Shown: piece after piece, positions 33,886 to 45,985 of the stretch
How positions within the stretch are numbered: the first letter of the stretch is position 1
Layout of the letters: each line of letters opens with the position of its first letter
DNA from: Gordionus sp. m RMFG-2023
Lineage: Eukaryota; Nematomorpha; Gordioida; Chordodea; Parachordodidae
Direction: 5' to 3'
Assembly (NCBI RefSeq): GCF_954871325.1
Contig: NC_088775.1
Coordinates: 77,725,561-77,789,560, forward strand
Length of the DNA: 64,000 nt
Notes under the pieces: generated by a model
The model's input: only the letters and a program-made list of their open reading frames with translations
Database searches by the model: none
Told to the model about the DNA's origin: nothing
Made by a program: the position numbers and the translations under genes

Positions 33886-36122
33886 TATTACTTTGTAAAA
33901 ATATTGCTGGTTGTATTTAAAACTTTATAACAAATTTATATAAATAAATGATTTTAAAAAATATGATAACGAAAAATAGAATGTCTTTTAAGGAAGAAAC
34001 CATAAGAAAGACTTTATGCTTAAAAAACTGATTATTATCAAATTCAGATCTAGCATAATTGTATTTTTTATGTATTATATTTTGATGTTTATAAAAGAAA
34101 ATTTTAATTAAATATGGAATATTAGATTGAATTAGTTATTTTTTAGTTAAAGTGTCATTTCAGATCATCCACATCTGTTTATAATTATTTTTTGCAAAAT
34201 ATAATCTATTTTTAAACTTTAGAAATTTTCGAATGGAATAATGATTTTATTATTCGTACAAATACCAATAATAAATTATTTGATTTGTACGAATACGAAT
34301 AGCACAAATATTCTACGAATAATAATATTATTCGATTCGATTTATAGGCCTACCCAATTATCTGGAGTCTATAGAATATAAATTTTTAAAATGTTCTTTT
34401 GTTATATGATTAACTCTAGGCCTTATTTAATAATATGGTTTGGATAATTTATAAAGTAAAGCATCATAGAGACTTTTTCCAGCTTTATATAAACTAGTGT
34501 TTTGCAGCTATATTTTATTCATTCAATGATTCTTGCTGCAAAAAAAAGAATCTATAAAGAAATATTTCAGTAAAATTTTACCAAAAAAACCATTTTTAAT
34601 TTTATTTACACAATAAAAATGTATTAAAATTTCTTTGCGGATCCCTTACCCCCCATCAATTTAAAGTCCAAGAAAATATTCAATGGTCATGACAGGATCG
34701 AATGTCAGTAAATATAGACACAACCTGTTTGGGACATGAATTAGTAATCTTATCACAGTATGGAATAAATAAATTATTTGATAAAGGAAATTATCTTACC
34801 TTAAGATTTCAGATTTAAAAGTAATATATCAGAAAATAATTTTCAGATATATTAGATCTGAATGATAATAATCTATATATTTTGATTTGAATATCGGTAA
34901 AAAGTGTGAATGGAACCAACAAAAGCCCAATTTATCATTGTATCTCTTCTCAAATTAAATATGTGAAAAAAATTGAATTATAAATTAAACATATTTTATA
35001 TTTATACAGTACCTTTAAAATAATTGCTAGAAAGTGTGAATAGAATCAACAAAAGCCAAAATTATCACTTCATCTCTTCTTAAATTAAATATGCGAAATA
35101 AATTGAATTATAGATTCACAATAAATGATCTTCATGTCTTAGTACTATCATTTACATATTTTATATTTTTGCTTGTTATATTTCTAGGCCTAGATTTCAT
35201 CACGAAATCTATACTACCTGTCACTATGTGATTGAATAATTGCCTTATAAAATGTTGCAGTAGTCAAATTTATTTAATTCTTACTTTTATTACATTTTAT
35301 TAAATAACACCTAATAACTTTTCACGATTTAAATTTATACTTTTCCTAATTTTATATAACACTCAAATTTAACTTATTATTTGTCTTATATAGACTAATA
35401 TTTTTTTATAGAAGTATCACAATGTAAATATTTTCAGAGAATAAAATCTTTTGTTTAATTATAGCTTGCCACCTTGTATTATATCATAGTGGTAGATGGG
35501 AAAAATGGATATCTTCATATATCAATGGTACTTAAAATTAAATATAAAAAAATTTAAGTTATAGTGGATGTAAAAATACTAGAAAAATGACTCCAAGCTG
35601 ACCTCGAATATATATCTTGTTAAAAGAAGCTTATTTTTTTTATATATACCTATGTAAAGTTATAAAGGCTATAAAATGATAATTTGTAACTCTATCTTAG
35701 TATTTTTTTTTAAAAAAAGATTTAATGAAATCACACATTGGTGATTTTCCTTTGAAGACACATATCTTTGAATCTGATTGAGCTAGCACTCAAAAATTTT
35801 CTGCATAGATTACTATCATGCCAGGTTTCATTGAGATGGGCATCAATCTCATTGAATGACCTAACTTATACAATGCTTTAAACTTGGTATATTACCACCA
35901 AGTATTTGTTTTTAAAAAAATACACCACCACCATAATAAGCATGTCTAGGAATAAAGGAGGAATGGAAATGAAATAACTTATATATGAAATCAAGGTGGG
36001 TTATGCATGATTATTTTATGGTATGATATTCAAGATGAAACAATGAGTACATGAATTCTTCTCTACAAAAAATTAACTAATAATATATAACAAATCAATT
36101 GTTGTCAAAATTTAATATCTTA
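33886..36122. other. intergenic, AT-rich, one duplicated segment
   Basis: No gene supported. 34230-34350 contains repeated TACGAAT/ATTCGTA phrases resembling those near 46320-46390, possibly remnants of a small inverted-repeat element. The direct duplication at 34902-35115 is listed separately. Confidence 0.5.
34902..35115 (+). repeat. diverged direct duplication of ~80 bp
   Basis: AAAGTGTGAATGGAACCAAC and the following ~60 bases (AAAAGCC, ATCTCTTCT, AAATTAAATATG, TTGAATTATA) recur at about 35033-35115 with scattered changes. No coding. Confidence 0.75.
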
Positions 36123-36862
36123 TTATAGATATTTTATCAACATATACCATATGTTTATAAAAGAGTAGTCAAATGAGTTTAAATGTTCGATTAACGAAAC
36201 ATAAAATGGGATCACAAGATTTAAGGTGGGATATGTGTCACCACAGATATCTTCAGTAAAATCAAAAAAAGTCTTTAATTTTTCTTGTATATTTAACAAA
36301 GACATCAATCATCCCGGTAAAAAATAAAAATTAGTAAATAAACCAATTAAAATACTTAAGTCAGTTGTCTCTCTTATATATCAGATATATCATCATATAT
36401 CTGAGTCACAACTTCATCAATGGCCCTTCTCATTTTGATAGCTCTTTCGACCATTATATAGGAGCGATTACATTTGATGGATGTGTCTAATTTTTATTTA
36501 AGAAATTTAATAGTGGGAAGTAAGTAAGCTCATACATTTTTCATAATATTTGTTTTTATAAAAGAATTACGTATAGCTTTAATGAGTGTTCTTAATTTTG
36601 TTAATTGACTGTCTACTTTCTTAAGTATTTCTTTTACTAGTAAATTAAGTACATGTGCAAAACATCGTACATGTAAAATTTTACAAGTTGGGTGTTTTAT
36701 ACGAAGAATTTTTATTAAGGTTGAATTCGAGCTTGCATTATCACAAGTAATTGCCATGTAACTGATATCTATATTATAATTTTTTATAATTTGAGAAAAT
36801 TCCCCATATATATTTTCACCAGAATGTGAATCAGTAAATGGTGCTATATCTAATAACAATGA
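36123..36862 (-). pseudogene. hAT transposase relic
   Basis: The minus-strand open frame 36870-36530 contains ISYMAITCDNASSNSTLI and VRCFAHVLNLLVKEIL, the second catalytic Asp region and the conserved C/H-rich segment of hAT transposases. Further along, at 36308-36123, a second frame reads FDFTEDICGDTYPTLNLVI, the region before the insertion domain. At least one frame change and some stops lie between. The frame's first ~15 codons come from an unrelated GC-rich element end at 36863-36905. Confidence 0.85.
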
Positions 36863-36905
36863 CAGTGGCGTCCCTAGGGGGGGGGGCGCAGAGTCTCGAG
36901 CCCCC
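36863..36905. mobile_element. single end of a G-run hAT-like element
   Basis: CAGTGGCGTCCCTAGG followed by a 10-G run and GCGCAGAGTCTCGAGCCCCC. It resembles the ends at 26921 and 10811 (conserved GGCGT, G-run). It abuts the hAT relic. I did not find the matching end. Confidence 0.5.
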
Positions 36906-37420
36906 TGAAACAAAATTTTTTTTGTTTAATGGCTCCAAAATATCCCCTTGAAATAAATTTTTTGATTGCCCACTGAATGATTTCTTTTATAATTCTATTG
37001 AGTAATATATAGATTTAATTTTATAATTTAAAAATTAATAAGTCTATCTAAAGTATTCTTAAATGAATATTATTTTAATTATTAGATTAGATTAATACTT
37101 ATAAATTATATTTTTCACTATGTCAGCTTGCAATCAAATTCTGTGTTAAAAATAGAATATTAATATCACTCACTAAATATTAATTTAGCATTAACAGTTG
37201 AAGCTTTATTGACTTTTATTATTTAAATTATTATATAACCCTAATTAAATAAATATTAATTGATAATTAACAAATTTAATATTGTAATTAGCCGAGTTCA
37301 AAATCACTAATCAACTATATTATTGATATTTAAATTTAATTACCATGCCTCTTCTTAAAATTATTTTCAAGGTCCAAATCAATGACATAATTCATTCATT
37401 AAAATGCATTTTACGTGATA
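36906..37420. other. AT-rich spacer
   Basis: No gene or clear repeat found between the hAT-like end and the LTR-like repeat. Confidence 0.4.
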
Positions 37421-37680
37421 CGTGATATATAGCGCTTATGCCCTCTAGTGTTGAAATGCAACAGAGCTACGCTAGGTTTTCCTCATTTCCATCTTATTGG
37501 AACAGTTAAATTTGGGTATAAAAGTTAAAATATGAGGAGCCCTCCACACGTTTGTGGGCAAGCCGCACGTACTTGTAGGCGCAATATTTCGAAAAATATT
37601 GCTTAAACCTCTATAGGCTTATAAAAAAGGGTGGGACAAAAAAAGAGCCTATACCCAATAACTACAGTGAAAGTTAATTA
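37421..37680 (-). repeat. LTR-like repeat, copy 1 (fossil)
   Basis: About 260 bp shared, in the same orientation, with 43786-44043 (landmarks CGTGATATATAGCGCTT, GAGCTACGCTAGGTTTTCC, ACACGTTTGTGGGCAAGCC, GAGCCTATACCC). On the minus strand it begins near TGTAGTT and ends near TATATATCACG. The second copy adjoins gag- and protease-like sequence, so I read both as long terminal repeats of one old element family, either a pair or solo copies. The copies are roughly 10% diverged by eye, hence not recent. Confidence 0.65.
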
Positions 37681-37782
37681 CGTTGTGGTGGGTTGAGGAC
37701 AATTTACCATTAAAAATATTTACTATATTAAAACAATTTTTAGTAAGGAAATATAAAATATACTTATGAGAGGATTGAATGT

Positions 37783-37917
37783 ATGGTGGTATTGGAAATG
37801 TTTGATAATGATGAATTTAAATTTTTTGAAATTTATAACGATGGTAAATATACTATAGGATTAATGGGTGATGATAATGTAACATACATTATGAGAATGT
37901 ATTTTTGTATTTATTGA
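37783..37917 (+). other. unassigned 44-codon frame
   Basis: ATG-to-stop frame encoding an acidic peptide (MVVLEMFDNDEFKFFEIYND and on), overlapping the LINE's stop codon on the other strand. No family recognised. It may be chance or part of the LINE or LTR 3' region. Confidence 0.15.
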
Positions 37918-39784
37918 AGGTAACTTTTCTTGATACGAAACAGTTTTTTAATGGATCTTTTATTGTTGTTCAGTTTAATGAATTGTTTCATGTTAACGTT
38001 TAGATCCATTATATCTTTTATAGTTTTATAGTACCATAATGTTTTGTATATTGTGTACTGTTTACCTTTATATGAGTACAGCCATGTTATGGCATCATGG
38101 ACTAAATTATTATCAGAGTTTCTTATTACATGGCCTAATAACTGAATTCGTCTTTTCTTAAGAGTAATATTCACTGGTGTGTGAGTAGACTTCCTCCAAA
38201 GATTTGAGTTAGAGATTACTCTTGGATAGAAAATCCCGTGTATCGTACGAAGACAATTATTTATAAAAGATTGAAGCCGTCTAATCTCTGTTTTGTTTGC
38301 CTCCCAGATATCTTCACCATATAATGCAATTGGAACAATCAACGAATTGAATATTCTCAATCTAGTAAACACTGAAATTTCGCTAGCTTTCCATATTTTC
38401 ATATATCTGTAGAAAGCACCTCTAGCTTTCTGTATTCTCATACAACTTCCTTTGTTATCCAAGATTACCCCTAAGTATTTTATATTCTCTACTATTTTCA
38501 CTGTATTCCCTCCAACTGTAAAATCTTGAATTGAAGGCGCATTTGGGGAGGGAAGAATAACCGTTTTGTTAAAGTTGATCCTAAGTCCAACTCTATAGCT
38601 TACTGTCTCAATTAGATAAAGTAGATTTTTGGTCTCTTCAATGCTTTTCGAAATCACTACAATATCATCTGCATAGGATATTATCCTATTAACAAAAAAA
38701 ATTTTCTCAACAGATCCTATGTCTATTAGATCTGCAGCTCCCAATACTTCTTTTATTATTTTATTGATGATTATGTTAAACAGGAGAGGTGAGAGGGTAC
38801 AGCCTTGTTTTACCCCTTTTTTAATCCTGAAAAAGGGAGAGATTTTATTATTTATTTTGAAACAAGCGAATAAATTCGAATAGTGATTTTTTAAGATACG
38901 AATTATCTGGGTTTCAATACCACATTCTACAAGCGTTTCCCACAACGCTTCATGATTAACATTATCGAATGCTCTACTAAAATCAATAAATGTGTAAAAT
39001 GACGGAATCTTATATTTATAACACTTTTGCATTATTATCTTCAGAGATAATATGGGTTCTAGTATATTTTTATTTGGCCTGTAAGCACAAATATATTTAG
39101 AAAAAGATTAGGCGTCGAATGAACAATCTTATTCTTTATAAGTACCATAAATATCTTTGACACACAAGATGTTAAAGCACACGCCCGATAATCAGTGAAT
39201 TTCAGAGGGTTTGCAATTTTGGGAAAATTGCATATAAGGGACTTGTTCCATTCAGTAGGGGTACTTCCGTTTTCCCATATTTTATTGAATAGGGCTAGGA
39301 AAGAAGATGTCATTCTAGGTGCAATCTTCAGATGTTCCGCCATAATGTTGTCAAGCCCCGGAGCTTTATTGTTTCGTAATTTCTTTATTACATTCATAAT
39401 TTCCATTACAGTGAACCCAGACTGGGGTGAAGCCATATTTATATTTACACTTGTTGCTCTAGTTACTTTACGTCCATCGAAAACCATAATATAGTAATCG
39501 AGCCACAGCGCCATCTGTTCATCTTGATCAATTATTATTTTACCATCATTTAATACTATTGAGGGTACCTTCTGAAAACTGTTAGGTTTACAAAAATATT
39601 TTAATTTCTTATATGCATCATGTAGTCTATTTTCTCTTACATCTTTGTCAATATCAAACGCTTTCTTCGCACTATAAACCCGTCTATCTCTCCGCAGTAA
39701 TCTTTGTATCATCTTCCAAAGATCCTTATTAGAGCTAAACGCTGTTCTTAACTGGTTTATTTTCTCCAGGGTATCATTCGCCAT
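37911..39784 (-). CDS. LINE reverse transcriptase region (two frames)
   Basis: 39784-39059 holds the N-terminal RT part: PSIVLNDGKIIID, NNKAPGLDNIMAEHLK, then WNKSLICNFPK and FTDYRACAL. After a one-base shift near 39110 the frame AYRPNKNILEPI leads into 39032-37911 with FYTFIDFSRAFDNVNHEALW, KKGVKQGCTLSPLLFN and the catalytic SYADDIVVIS. KYLGVILD and the C-terminal QLLGHVIRNSDNN, typical of this group, follow. No RNase H was seen. Apart from the shift the domain is uninterrupted. Confidence 0.88.
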
Positions 39785-40834
39785 CTACTCCTTCCTATGG
39801 ATAAGACTTTCATCTGGCAATACTTTGTATGTATCGACTAGGGTATCTTTAAAAAGATTCCAGCTTTTCTCAACACTTGCAAGCCTAATAGTGTTCAAAT
39901 AGCTGGCTTCTTTCCCACTTAATATCTCATCAAAATATCTTACATCATCTAATGTTCTTATTTTACTCAGTTTGCGAGTTATTACATTACACAAGGGAGT
40001 AGCGCTAGATCTAGTAGAAGAATGTCTATTTCCGTTATGATACCCCCATAAATTTTTAACTATAATAATTGCTCTAAGCAGTCTATGATCTGACAAGTTC
40101 ATATTAGTTAGGGCTTTAACATCCACGAACCAACGATGAATATTCGAGATGAAGAAGTCAATTTGTGATTGCTGCTGAGCTCTTACAAAGGTATACGTAT
40201 TCCTATCACTATGACTAAAAAAAGTGTTTTCGATTTTGAAATCTTTATTACAACAGAAGTCAAGTAATTTCTTACTGTATTCGCTATTACTCTGTACTAA
40301 GGTAGCGTGCCCGGTGACATTTCTATTCATATATTTCACTTCTCTGCCTATATCCATATTTAGATCTCCCAATATTATGATGTTATATCTCTCTGGTAAG
40401 GAGTGTATTATGTTAATCATTATATCTACAAAGGCTAATCGCTCATTCCTTCTGGGTGGGACATAGAAATTTACGATTATTGTAGGCTTGAAGTTCCTAT
40501 GTAGGTATAGGAGCCCACATCTTTCCGAGATGGGTACAAATTTCATGACATATTTCTGCATTCTTTTATTAATGAGGAAAGCAATCCCTGACCAGCTATT
40601 GGAGGTAGTACCCGAGCAAAACATCTTATATTCATTGAAATTAGCCGTAATATCTCCAGGGTAGTGGGTTTCCTGGATGCCCAAAATGTCAATTTTCTCC
40701 ACCACTAACATCCTTAAAAGAACTGCTAGTTTATTCATCAATCCATTAATGTTAAGAGATGCTATTAGGATCTTGCCTGTAAATTTGTTCTCCATATCTC
40801 TGTGCCCGTTTGGAAATCGAGTTGACATAGACAT
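39785..40834 (-). CDS. LINE endonuclease domain (APE type)
   Basis: 349 codons before the TAG. Catalytic motifs of the apurinic-endonuclease fold are all present: SLNINGL (Asn28), GIQETH (Glu55), VNFYVPP, ILGDLNMD (Asp157, Asn159), QIDFFI (Asp226) and LSDHRLL (Asp249, His250). The role is nicking of target DNA for target-primed reverse transcription. The next frame starts with ATG directly after the TAG in the same frame, so the stop is probably one mutation in a single long ORF rather than a natural boundary. Confidence 0.88.
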   Translation of the reverse strand: MSMSTRFPNGHRDMENKFTGKILIASLNINGLMNKLAVLLRMLVVEKIDILGIQETHYPGDITANFNEYKMFCSGTTSNSWSGIAFLINKRMQKYVMKFVPISERCGLLYLHRNFKPTIIVNFYVPPRRNERLAFVDIMINIIHSLPERYNIIILGDLNMDIGREVKYMNRNVTGHATLVQSNSEYSKKLLDFCCNKDFKIENTFFSHSDRNTYTFVRAQQQSQIDFFISNIHRWFVDVKALTNMNLSDHRLLRAIIIVKNLWGYHNGNRHSSTRSSATPLCNVITRKLSKIRTLDDVRYFDEILSGKEASYLNTIRLASVEKSWNLFKDTLVDTYKVLPDESLIHRKE

Positions 40835-41229
40835 TCAAATAGAAGAATATTTAAAATTTGAAGGGAAATAAAATTCAACTTAGCATATAACAAATAAAAA
40901 TAAAACTTTACAAAACTTTTGTATAACCGAAGACTATCAAAATGCATTTTTAAACGTCGTTAAAAGCAAATCAGCTGGACCGGCCATTTTGGTAACACAT
41001 ATAGTAATTATTCTCATGTTAAAAACTACTATTAAATTAATAACTTGCTGTCTTATTATTTCGATGATCCGGTAATTCTTTAATAAAGTTTGCATCAGAT
41101 ATAGGAATAAATTAGGCTCTCGTTTATAATTTTAATAATGATTAGTGTAACCAAGATGTCGTCTCCATATGATTTGCATTTATGTACACTTTTAATCAAT
41201 GAATCGTCAGTCTAGATATTATATATGTC

Positions 41230-41530
41230 ATTGGTCCAAATCCTAATAAGTATAAGAGATTTATTTATAAAATAAGTAAACATATAGTTTATAATCCTCT
41301 ACTAGATATAATTGGTTATAAAAGATTAGGTTAAATACCACTTTTAGAGGCGTATGTGTCAGTTATATAATATATTACAGTTAATATTTTAATTAATCTT
41401 ACTAATAAATAATTTTGATAATAAATATAAGTTATAATTTACTTTTAAATATTTAACGCCATATATTTATTTAGATTTTTATTTAAAATTTAACATCTTA
41501 TTATTTATCCCAGAATGAATGTAATAAATT
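41230..41530. repeat. decayed copy of the CATAGGCGTAGCCAGG element interior
   Basis: Matches about 27105-27360 over roughly 300 bp with many substitutions; shared phrases include CAAAT...AAGTATAAGA, AAGTAAACATATAGTT and TTTAACGCCA, ending in TTATTCATCCCA-like sequence. Ends are not preserved. Much older than the copy at 26921. Confidence 0.65.
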
Positions 41531-43079
41531 AGATAACTTTTCTTCTCTTTTTTACGTGTTTTTAGGAAAGCTATTTTTTTTTATTTGGAAAACAGTTTTG
41601 AATTAAATTTTTAATACTAGTATATTTTTGATATTATTCCAAACTACTACTATTTTAAGATATAATATACCAACTAGAGGTGGTGCGACAATAAAATATA
41701 AAATCTTAATTAATTTCTTTTATCATATCATATCACTCTGGTTCTTATTTTATAGTTACAAAATGTTTCATATCTAATATGGCATCCCTGCCTTGTAAAT
41801 AACTTTAGGCTTCAATACATTTGCATAATTTCTTCTAAAGTTTTTAGTGTTTTTGTTTTATCAATTTATCTAGCATAATAAATTCTGATATAAGTTAATA
41901 TAGTGAGTGTCATGGCTATGACTGCGAATTAACCAGCATCTATTATTTGTGTGGCTATGTATTGAACTGGGAGAAAGGTTCAATTTAGAATTTATTATTG
42001 AGCAATGGTGGAAAAGTTCAAATTAGAATAATTAAATATATCTTTTATTTATATAATTTACAAAAAAAGGAATTACTAGTTATTTTTATACAAGCAAAAA
42101 AAATAAGTTATTTTAAATAAAAATATATATATATTTATATATATATTCTGTTGCCTTAAGATATATAACTAAACATTTAAATATAATTATTTAAATATAA
42201 CTGACATTTTAAATATAAGTAAAAATAATAGCGTACAATAGAGCACATGCACTCCCTCCAAAAAAAAATATAAAAAAATGAATATTGTAATGAAAACTGA
42301 AAGAAACTACAATTTATAGGAAATAAACGCTCGCTTGACATGCGGAAGCTTAATAATGTTAAAATTTAATGTTACAATAATGATATCAAAATAATACCCT
42401 ATACTTACATTGAGATTAACAAGGAATTATATAACAAATCATATATATATGGGGATAGTAGTAACTACAATTGGGAAGGGGAAATTATTGTCATTATTTC
42501 CTTTTTTTTTTATTTTTGGAATATAATAAACAATTACAATTGGGAAGGGGAATTGGCACCATAGTTGTACATGATAGTTTTTTATGTAACACTATAGGTG
42601 GCCAATAAACAATAAATATATTTGGAATAAAATTAATATAATGAAGAAAATTATTTAATCAACAAAAAACAATCATTAAAATATATGATAAAATTTGGAG
42701 ATGGTGATAAAAAGAAATATAAGAAAAGCGCATTATCATAGAAAACAATTATAATTAAAGAACCATTATCATCTAAATGAATAATTTTTACCTTAGAAAA
42801 TTTGAATATCAAATGACATTAATGATCCTCTCAGTGACAAAATCCCCACGCCATTATTGATTGATGCTCACTTAGACAAAAACGGATTTGCGTAAAGTTA
42901 ATTCTCAAAATAATTCTTTTAAAATTATGGTAGTAAATAAAATTATTGTCATTATTTTAAATTTAAGGTTATAATCAAAGTCATTGTCATTAAACAATCA
43001 ACCGATTCCTATTCGAAATGATAACGGATTATAAAAAGTTAAAAAATCAACCCTTTCTATTATCACTTTAGTATTCACA
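41531..43079. other. AT-rich, no coding recognised
   Basis: The phrase ACAATTGGGAAGGGGAA occurs twice (42468 and 42537). Otherwise simple AT-rich sequence. Part may belong to the interior of the LTR fossil. Confidence 0.4.
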
Positions 43080-44043
43080 ACTTCATCCTTCGTAAGCTTT
43101 TCAAACTCTTTCATGAGAATGACACCGGAGAACCAGTATCTATCATAAAAGAAAAATCATAATTATTAACTTGAAGGTCAATCATAATATTATTAATAAA
43201 ATTTATTTTATTTCTTGGCCTTAAATTATAAAGGGTTTGTATCATCTCCGTCTTATTGAAATTGTTGTAATTGCTGTTGTTGTTGTTGCTGCTGCCGTTG
43301 TTTTATGTTGTTGTTGCTGCTGTTGTTGTTGATGTTGGCCTTAAAAGTCTGCTTGTTATCTTTCCAAGACGAATCGCCTTGCCAATTGGTACTATCCTCT
43401 CCTCTCCAAGAATCTTTCTCTACATATGTTTTATTATTATTGAACTCCAACGATTGAAATTTGACCACAATGTCCTCTATAATATTAATCTCTGTAGTAT
43501 TTTCTTCAATCAACATTGTTTTTAGCTTTTCATTACCACAATTCAACATAAAAAGCACCGACAAAAATTCTGGATTGAGCCCCGAACCACTCAATTCTAA
43601 AACCAAATATTATTTAATGAAGTAATTATATCATGAGGGTAAGAGATCTGCAAAACTAAACCTGACCCGCTTCGGCTCATTAAGAATTTTTGCACAAATT
43701 GCATAGCCGCTTAAATTTGCCAGACCCTATTCCATATAATTTTTTTACTTCGTTTCGGCGCAGGCTGGGCTAGATCTTTAATATACGTGATATATAGCGC
43801 TTCTGCCCTATAGCGTTGAAGGTTCAACAGAGCTACGCTAGGTTTTCCTCATTTCTATCTTATTGGAATAGTTTAATTTGGGTAAGTAAAAATGAGGAGC
43901 CCTTTACACGTTTGTGGGCAAGCCGCACGTAGTTGTAGGAATAACATTCCAAAAAATATTGCTTAAACCTCTATAGGCTTTTTAAAAAGGAGTTGGATAA
44001 AGAAAGAGCCTATACCCGAGAACTACAGTATAATTTAATTACT
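43080..44043 (-). mobile_element. LTR-retrotransposon fossil (Gypsy-like?), broken
   Basis: A minus-strand remnant in the order LTR-like repeat (43786-44043), a leader, a gag-like open stretch (43606-43253) with a glutamine-rich tail, and a short retroviral-type aspartic protease motif near 43150-43130 (MIDTGSPVSF). Reverse transcriptase and integrase are not visible. It is clearly broken, with several breaks. The other LTR-like copy lies at 37421-37680 in the same orientation; the LINE lies between them. Family assignment is tentative, and divergence of the two repeats suggests an old insertion. Confidence 0.65.
43786..44043 (-). repeat. LTR-like repeat, copy 2 (fossil)
   Basis: Partner of 37421-37680. 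Immediately inside it, on the minus strand, is a GCCCAGCCTGCGCCGAAACG patch that could be a primer-binding site. A GAGCCTATA / TATAGGCTT inverted pair lies near its upstream end. Confidence 0.6.
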
Positions 44044-45391
44044 TTAAAGGTGGGTGATGGCTGATTTTAAGTTTAATTTCTTTAGTGTAAGTTATGATTA
44101 CTATCAATATTGAGATACAATGTTTATAGAATCTGTAAATAAATATGATTAAAATAAAAAAATATTTGCCTGATTCAACCCATACAATACAGTTCTATCA
44201 CTTCAAATTTTCCACCGGATAAAACCACACATCATCAACATATAATTTTAAATTTTAAAAAATTAAAAAAATAATGTCGTTAGATTTTGGGTAATGATAT
44301 ATTACGTTGCATCATATAACAATTTGCTATACAACATTCAAATTTGCTAAACAGTGATCATATTTTAACTTATTATTTATTTTAGTCTAACTAAGAAATT
44401 ATAAATAAATCGGCACGAAAAAATCATTCTAAATAGGAAACTTGAACTGTTGCATATCTGCAACGTTGACCATTGTGTTATTTTTTTTTAATTTTAAATC
44501 ATTTTTTAGGGGATGTTTTTTTTAATTTAAAAATCTAATTTTACCGGAAATGTTTTCCATCACGTTTGGAATACCTACCCTATGAATTTCAGACAATTTT
44601 GCCATGAAAATATAATTTATATTAGTTTTTCCATAGATTTTTATATAAATTATAAATGACTCCGGTTACCGTCAAAATTGTCTACAATTCATAATAGGTA
44701 TTCTAAGCATGCTGGAATACATTTTCTGTGAAATCAAATTCTTAAAATTTTGAAAACTTACTCTAAAAAAACACATTGATGCTAACATATTTATTATATT
44801 TATATATAATAAAATTCTGAAATAAAAAGAGAAGAAAAAAATTGAAAGAAAATATTTTTTATATAAACTAAAACTAATCATAAAAAATGATAAATGATGA
44901 CAAGGTCCTAAATTAATTTCAAAAAAAAATTTCAATTTTCAAATTTAATCCTTTAACATTTTTAAAAAAATTTATTTGTGAAAGAAAAATGTACATTTTC
45001 GTTTTTTGACAAACTTTATAATTTTATAATATAATTTGATATGAAATACCTTAGATCCATAAATAGAGGCTGTAGAGGGCAGACTAATAAAAAATAATTA
45101 ATATATGCAAAAATTTTGGTTATTTAAAGTTGTACCCTTTTGACAGATTAATAATTATATTATTATTATTTATTATTATTATTAATTTTGGGACATAATA
45201 TAATGTATATTTTATTGTTTAAAAAAAATTATATGTTTGATTCGAAAGTCTGAATGAGAAAAATTTAGTGTATATTACTAGGCAATACTAATTTAATATC
45301 TTTAAGATATTTATTGTGATTAAATAAAGTTATTTTTAGTACACCCCTCCTCTTTCCTAAAAAATAAATTAATATCTATTAAAATCTATTA

Positions 45392-45702
45392 AGAGACCTG
45401 CAGAGGCATCATTTGCACAGCCTGCCCAGCCTCGGTTATTTTTTTCAAAAATTGTTTTCGGCCCGGCAGGGGTTTTATATTTTCAAGCACTACCCGGATT
45501 TTTTTATAATATTTTTTATTTTTTTTAATTTTTATAGCTAATAATGACGATTTAAAACATTTGGTTTTAAAATATAATGCGCAGCCCGGGTATTTTGTTT
45601 TTAAATTTTTGCCCGGTTATACTTTAAAAATTTAAAATACAGCCCGATCCTTGAACCCGGCCCGAATCTGGCCAGACTTAGGGCCGGACCTGCAGGTTTC
45701 TA
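45392..45702. mobile_element. GC-rich MITE with ACCTGCAG ends
   Basis: About 310 bp bounded by GAGACCTGCAG and CTGCAGGTTTC in inverted relation. The interior is rich in GCCCGG/CCGGGC phrases with A/T runs, like 11256-11572. Non-coding. The target duplication is not clear. Confidence 0.7.
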
Positions 45703-45804
45703 TATAATATAATTAAATTAATTTTAAAAAATGAAAAAATAAGTTTTATAACTCTAATTCTAACTAGACCTAAAGAGAAAGTCGATTGTAATTAAAAAAT
45801 ATGT

Positions 45805-45985
45805 CGATTAAAAAACTGACATTTATCCTGAAAAATATTATCTAAGCCTGAAGATTTTTTTCATAGATGGCACAATGGTTTGGACATCTATTAGCAAAAT
45901 CTCGAGGTCTGAAATGTTTTTCTGGCTAAAATATTGAGTTAGCCGTTTTTAAAATCGACTCAAATCGAGATGTTTAAGAACACTA
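45805..45985. mobile_element. eroded MITE, TAGTGTTG family (copy 2)
   Basis: Shares CCTGAAAAATATTAT, GGCTAAAATATTGAGTTAGC and CGACTCAAATCGAG phrases with 47935-48152 but has lost a clear left end. Confidence 0.65.

Larger units (their letters stand above)
37911..40834 (-). mobile_element. LINE retrotransposon, RTE-like, nearly intact
   Basis: One coding unit of about 970 codons on the minus strand, read as endonuclease then reverse transcriptase. Two lesions interrupt it: an in-frame TAG at 39785-39787 between the domains, and a one-base frame change near 39110. The APE endonuclease, the order of RT motifs and the absence of a recognisable first ORF suggest the RTE group or a near relative, but clade assignment is tentative. 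The 3' end past 37911 shows no poly(A). The 5' end is not defined; sequence to about 40950 may belong to it. Confidence 0.9.

Noticed and set aside
39195-40466. Plus-strand frames inside the LINE
   Set aside because: Antisense shadows of the endonuclease and reverse transcriptase.
44672-44935. 87-codon minus-strand frame rich in Phe, Ile and Ser
   Set aside because: Composition is what AT-rich noncoding DNA gives; no motifs.
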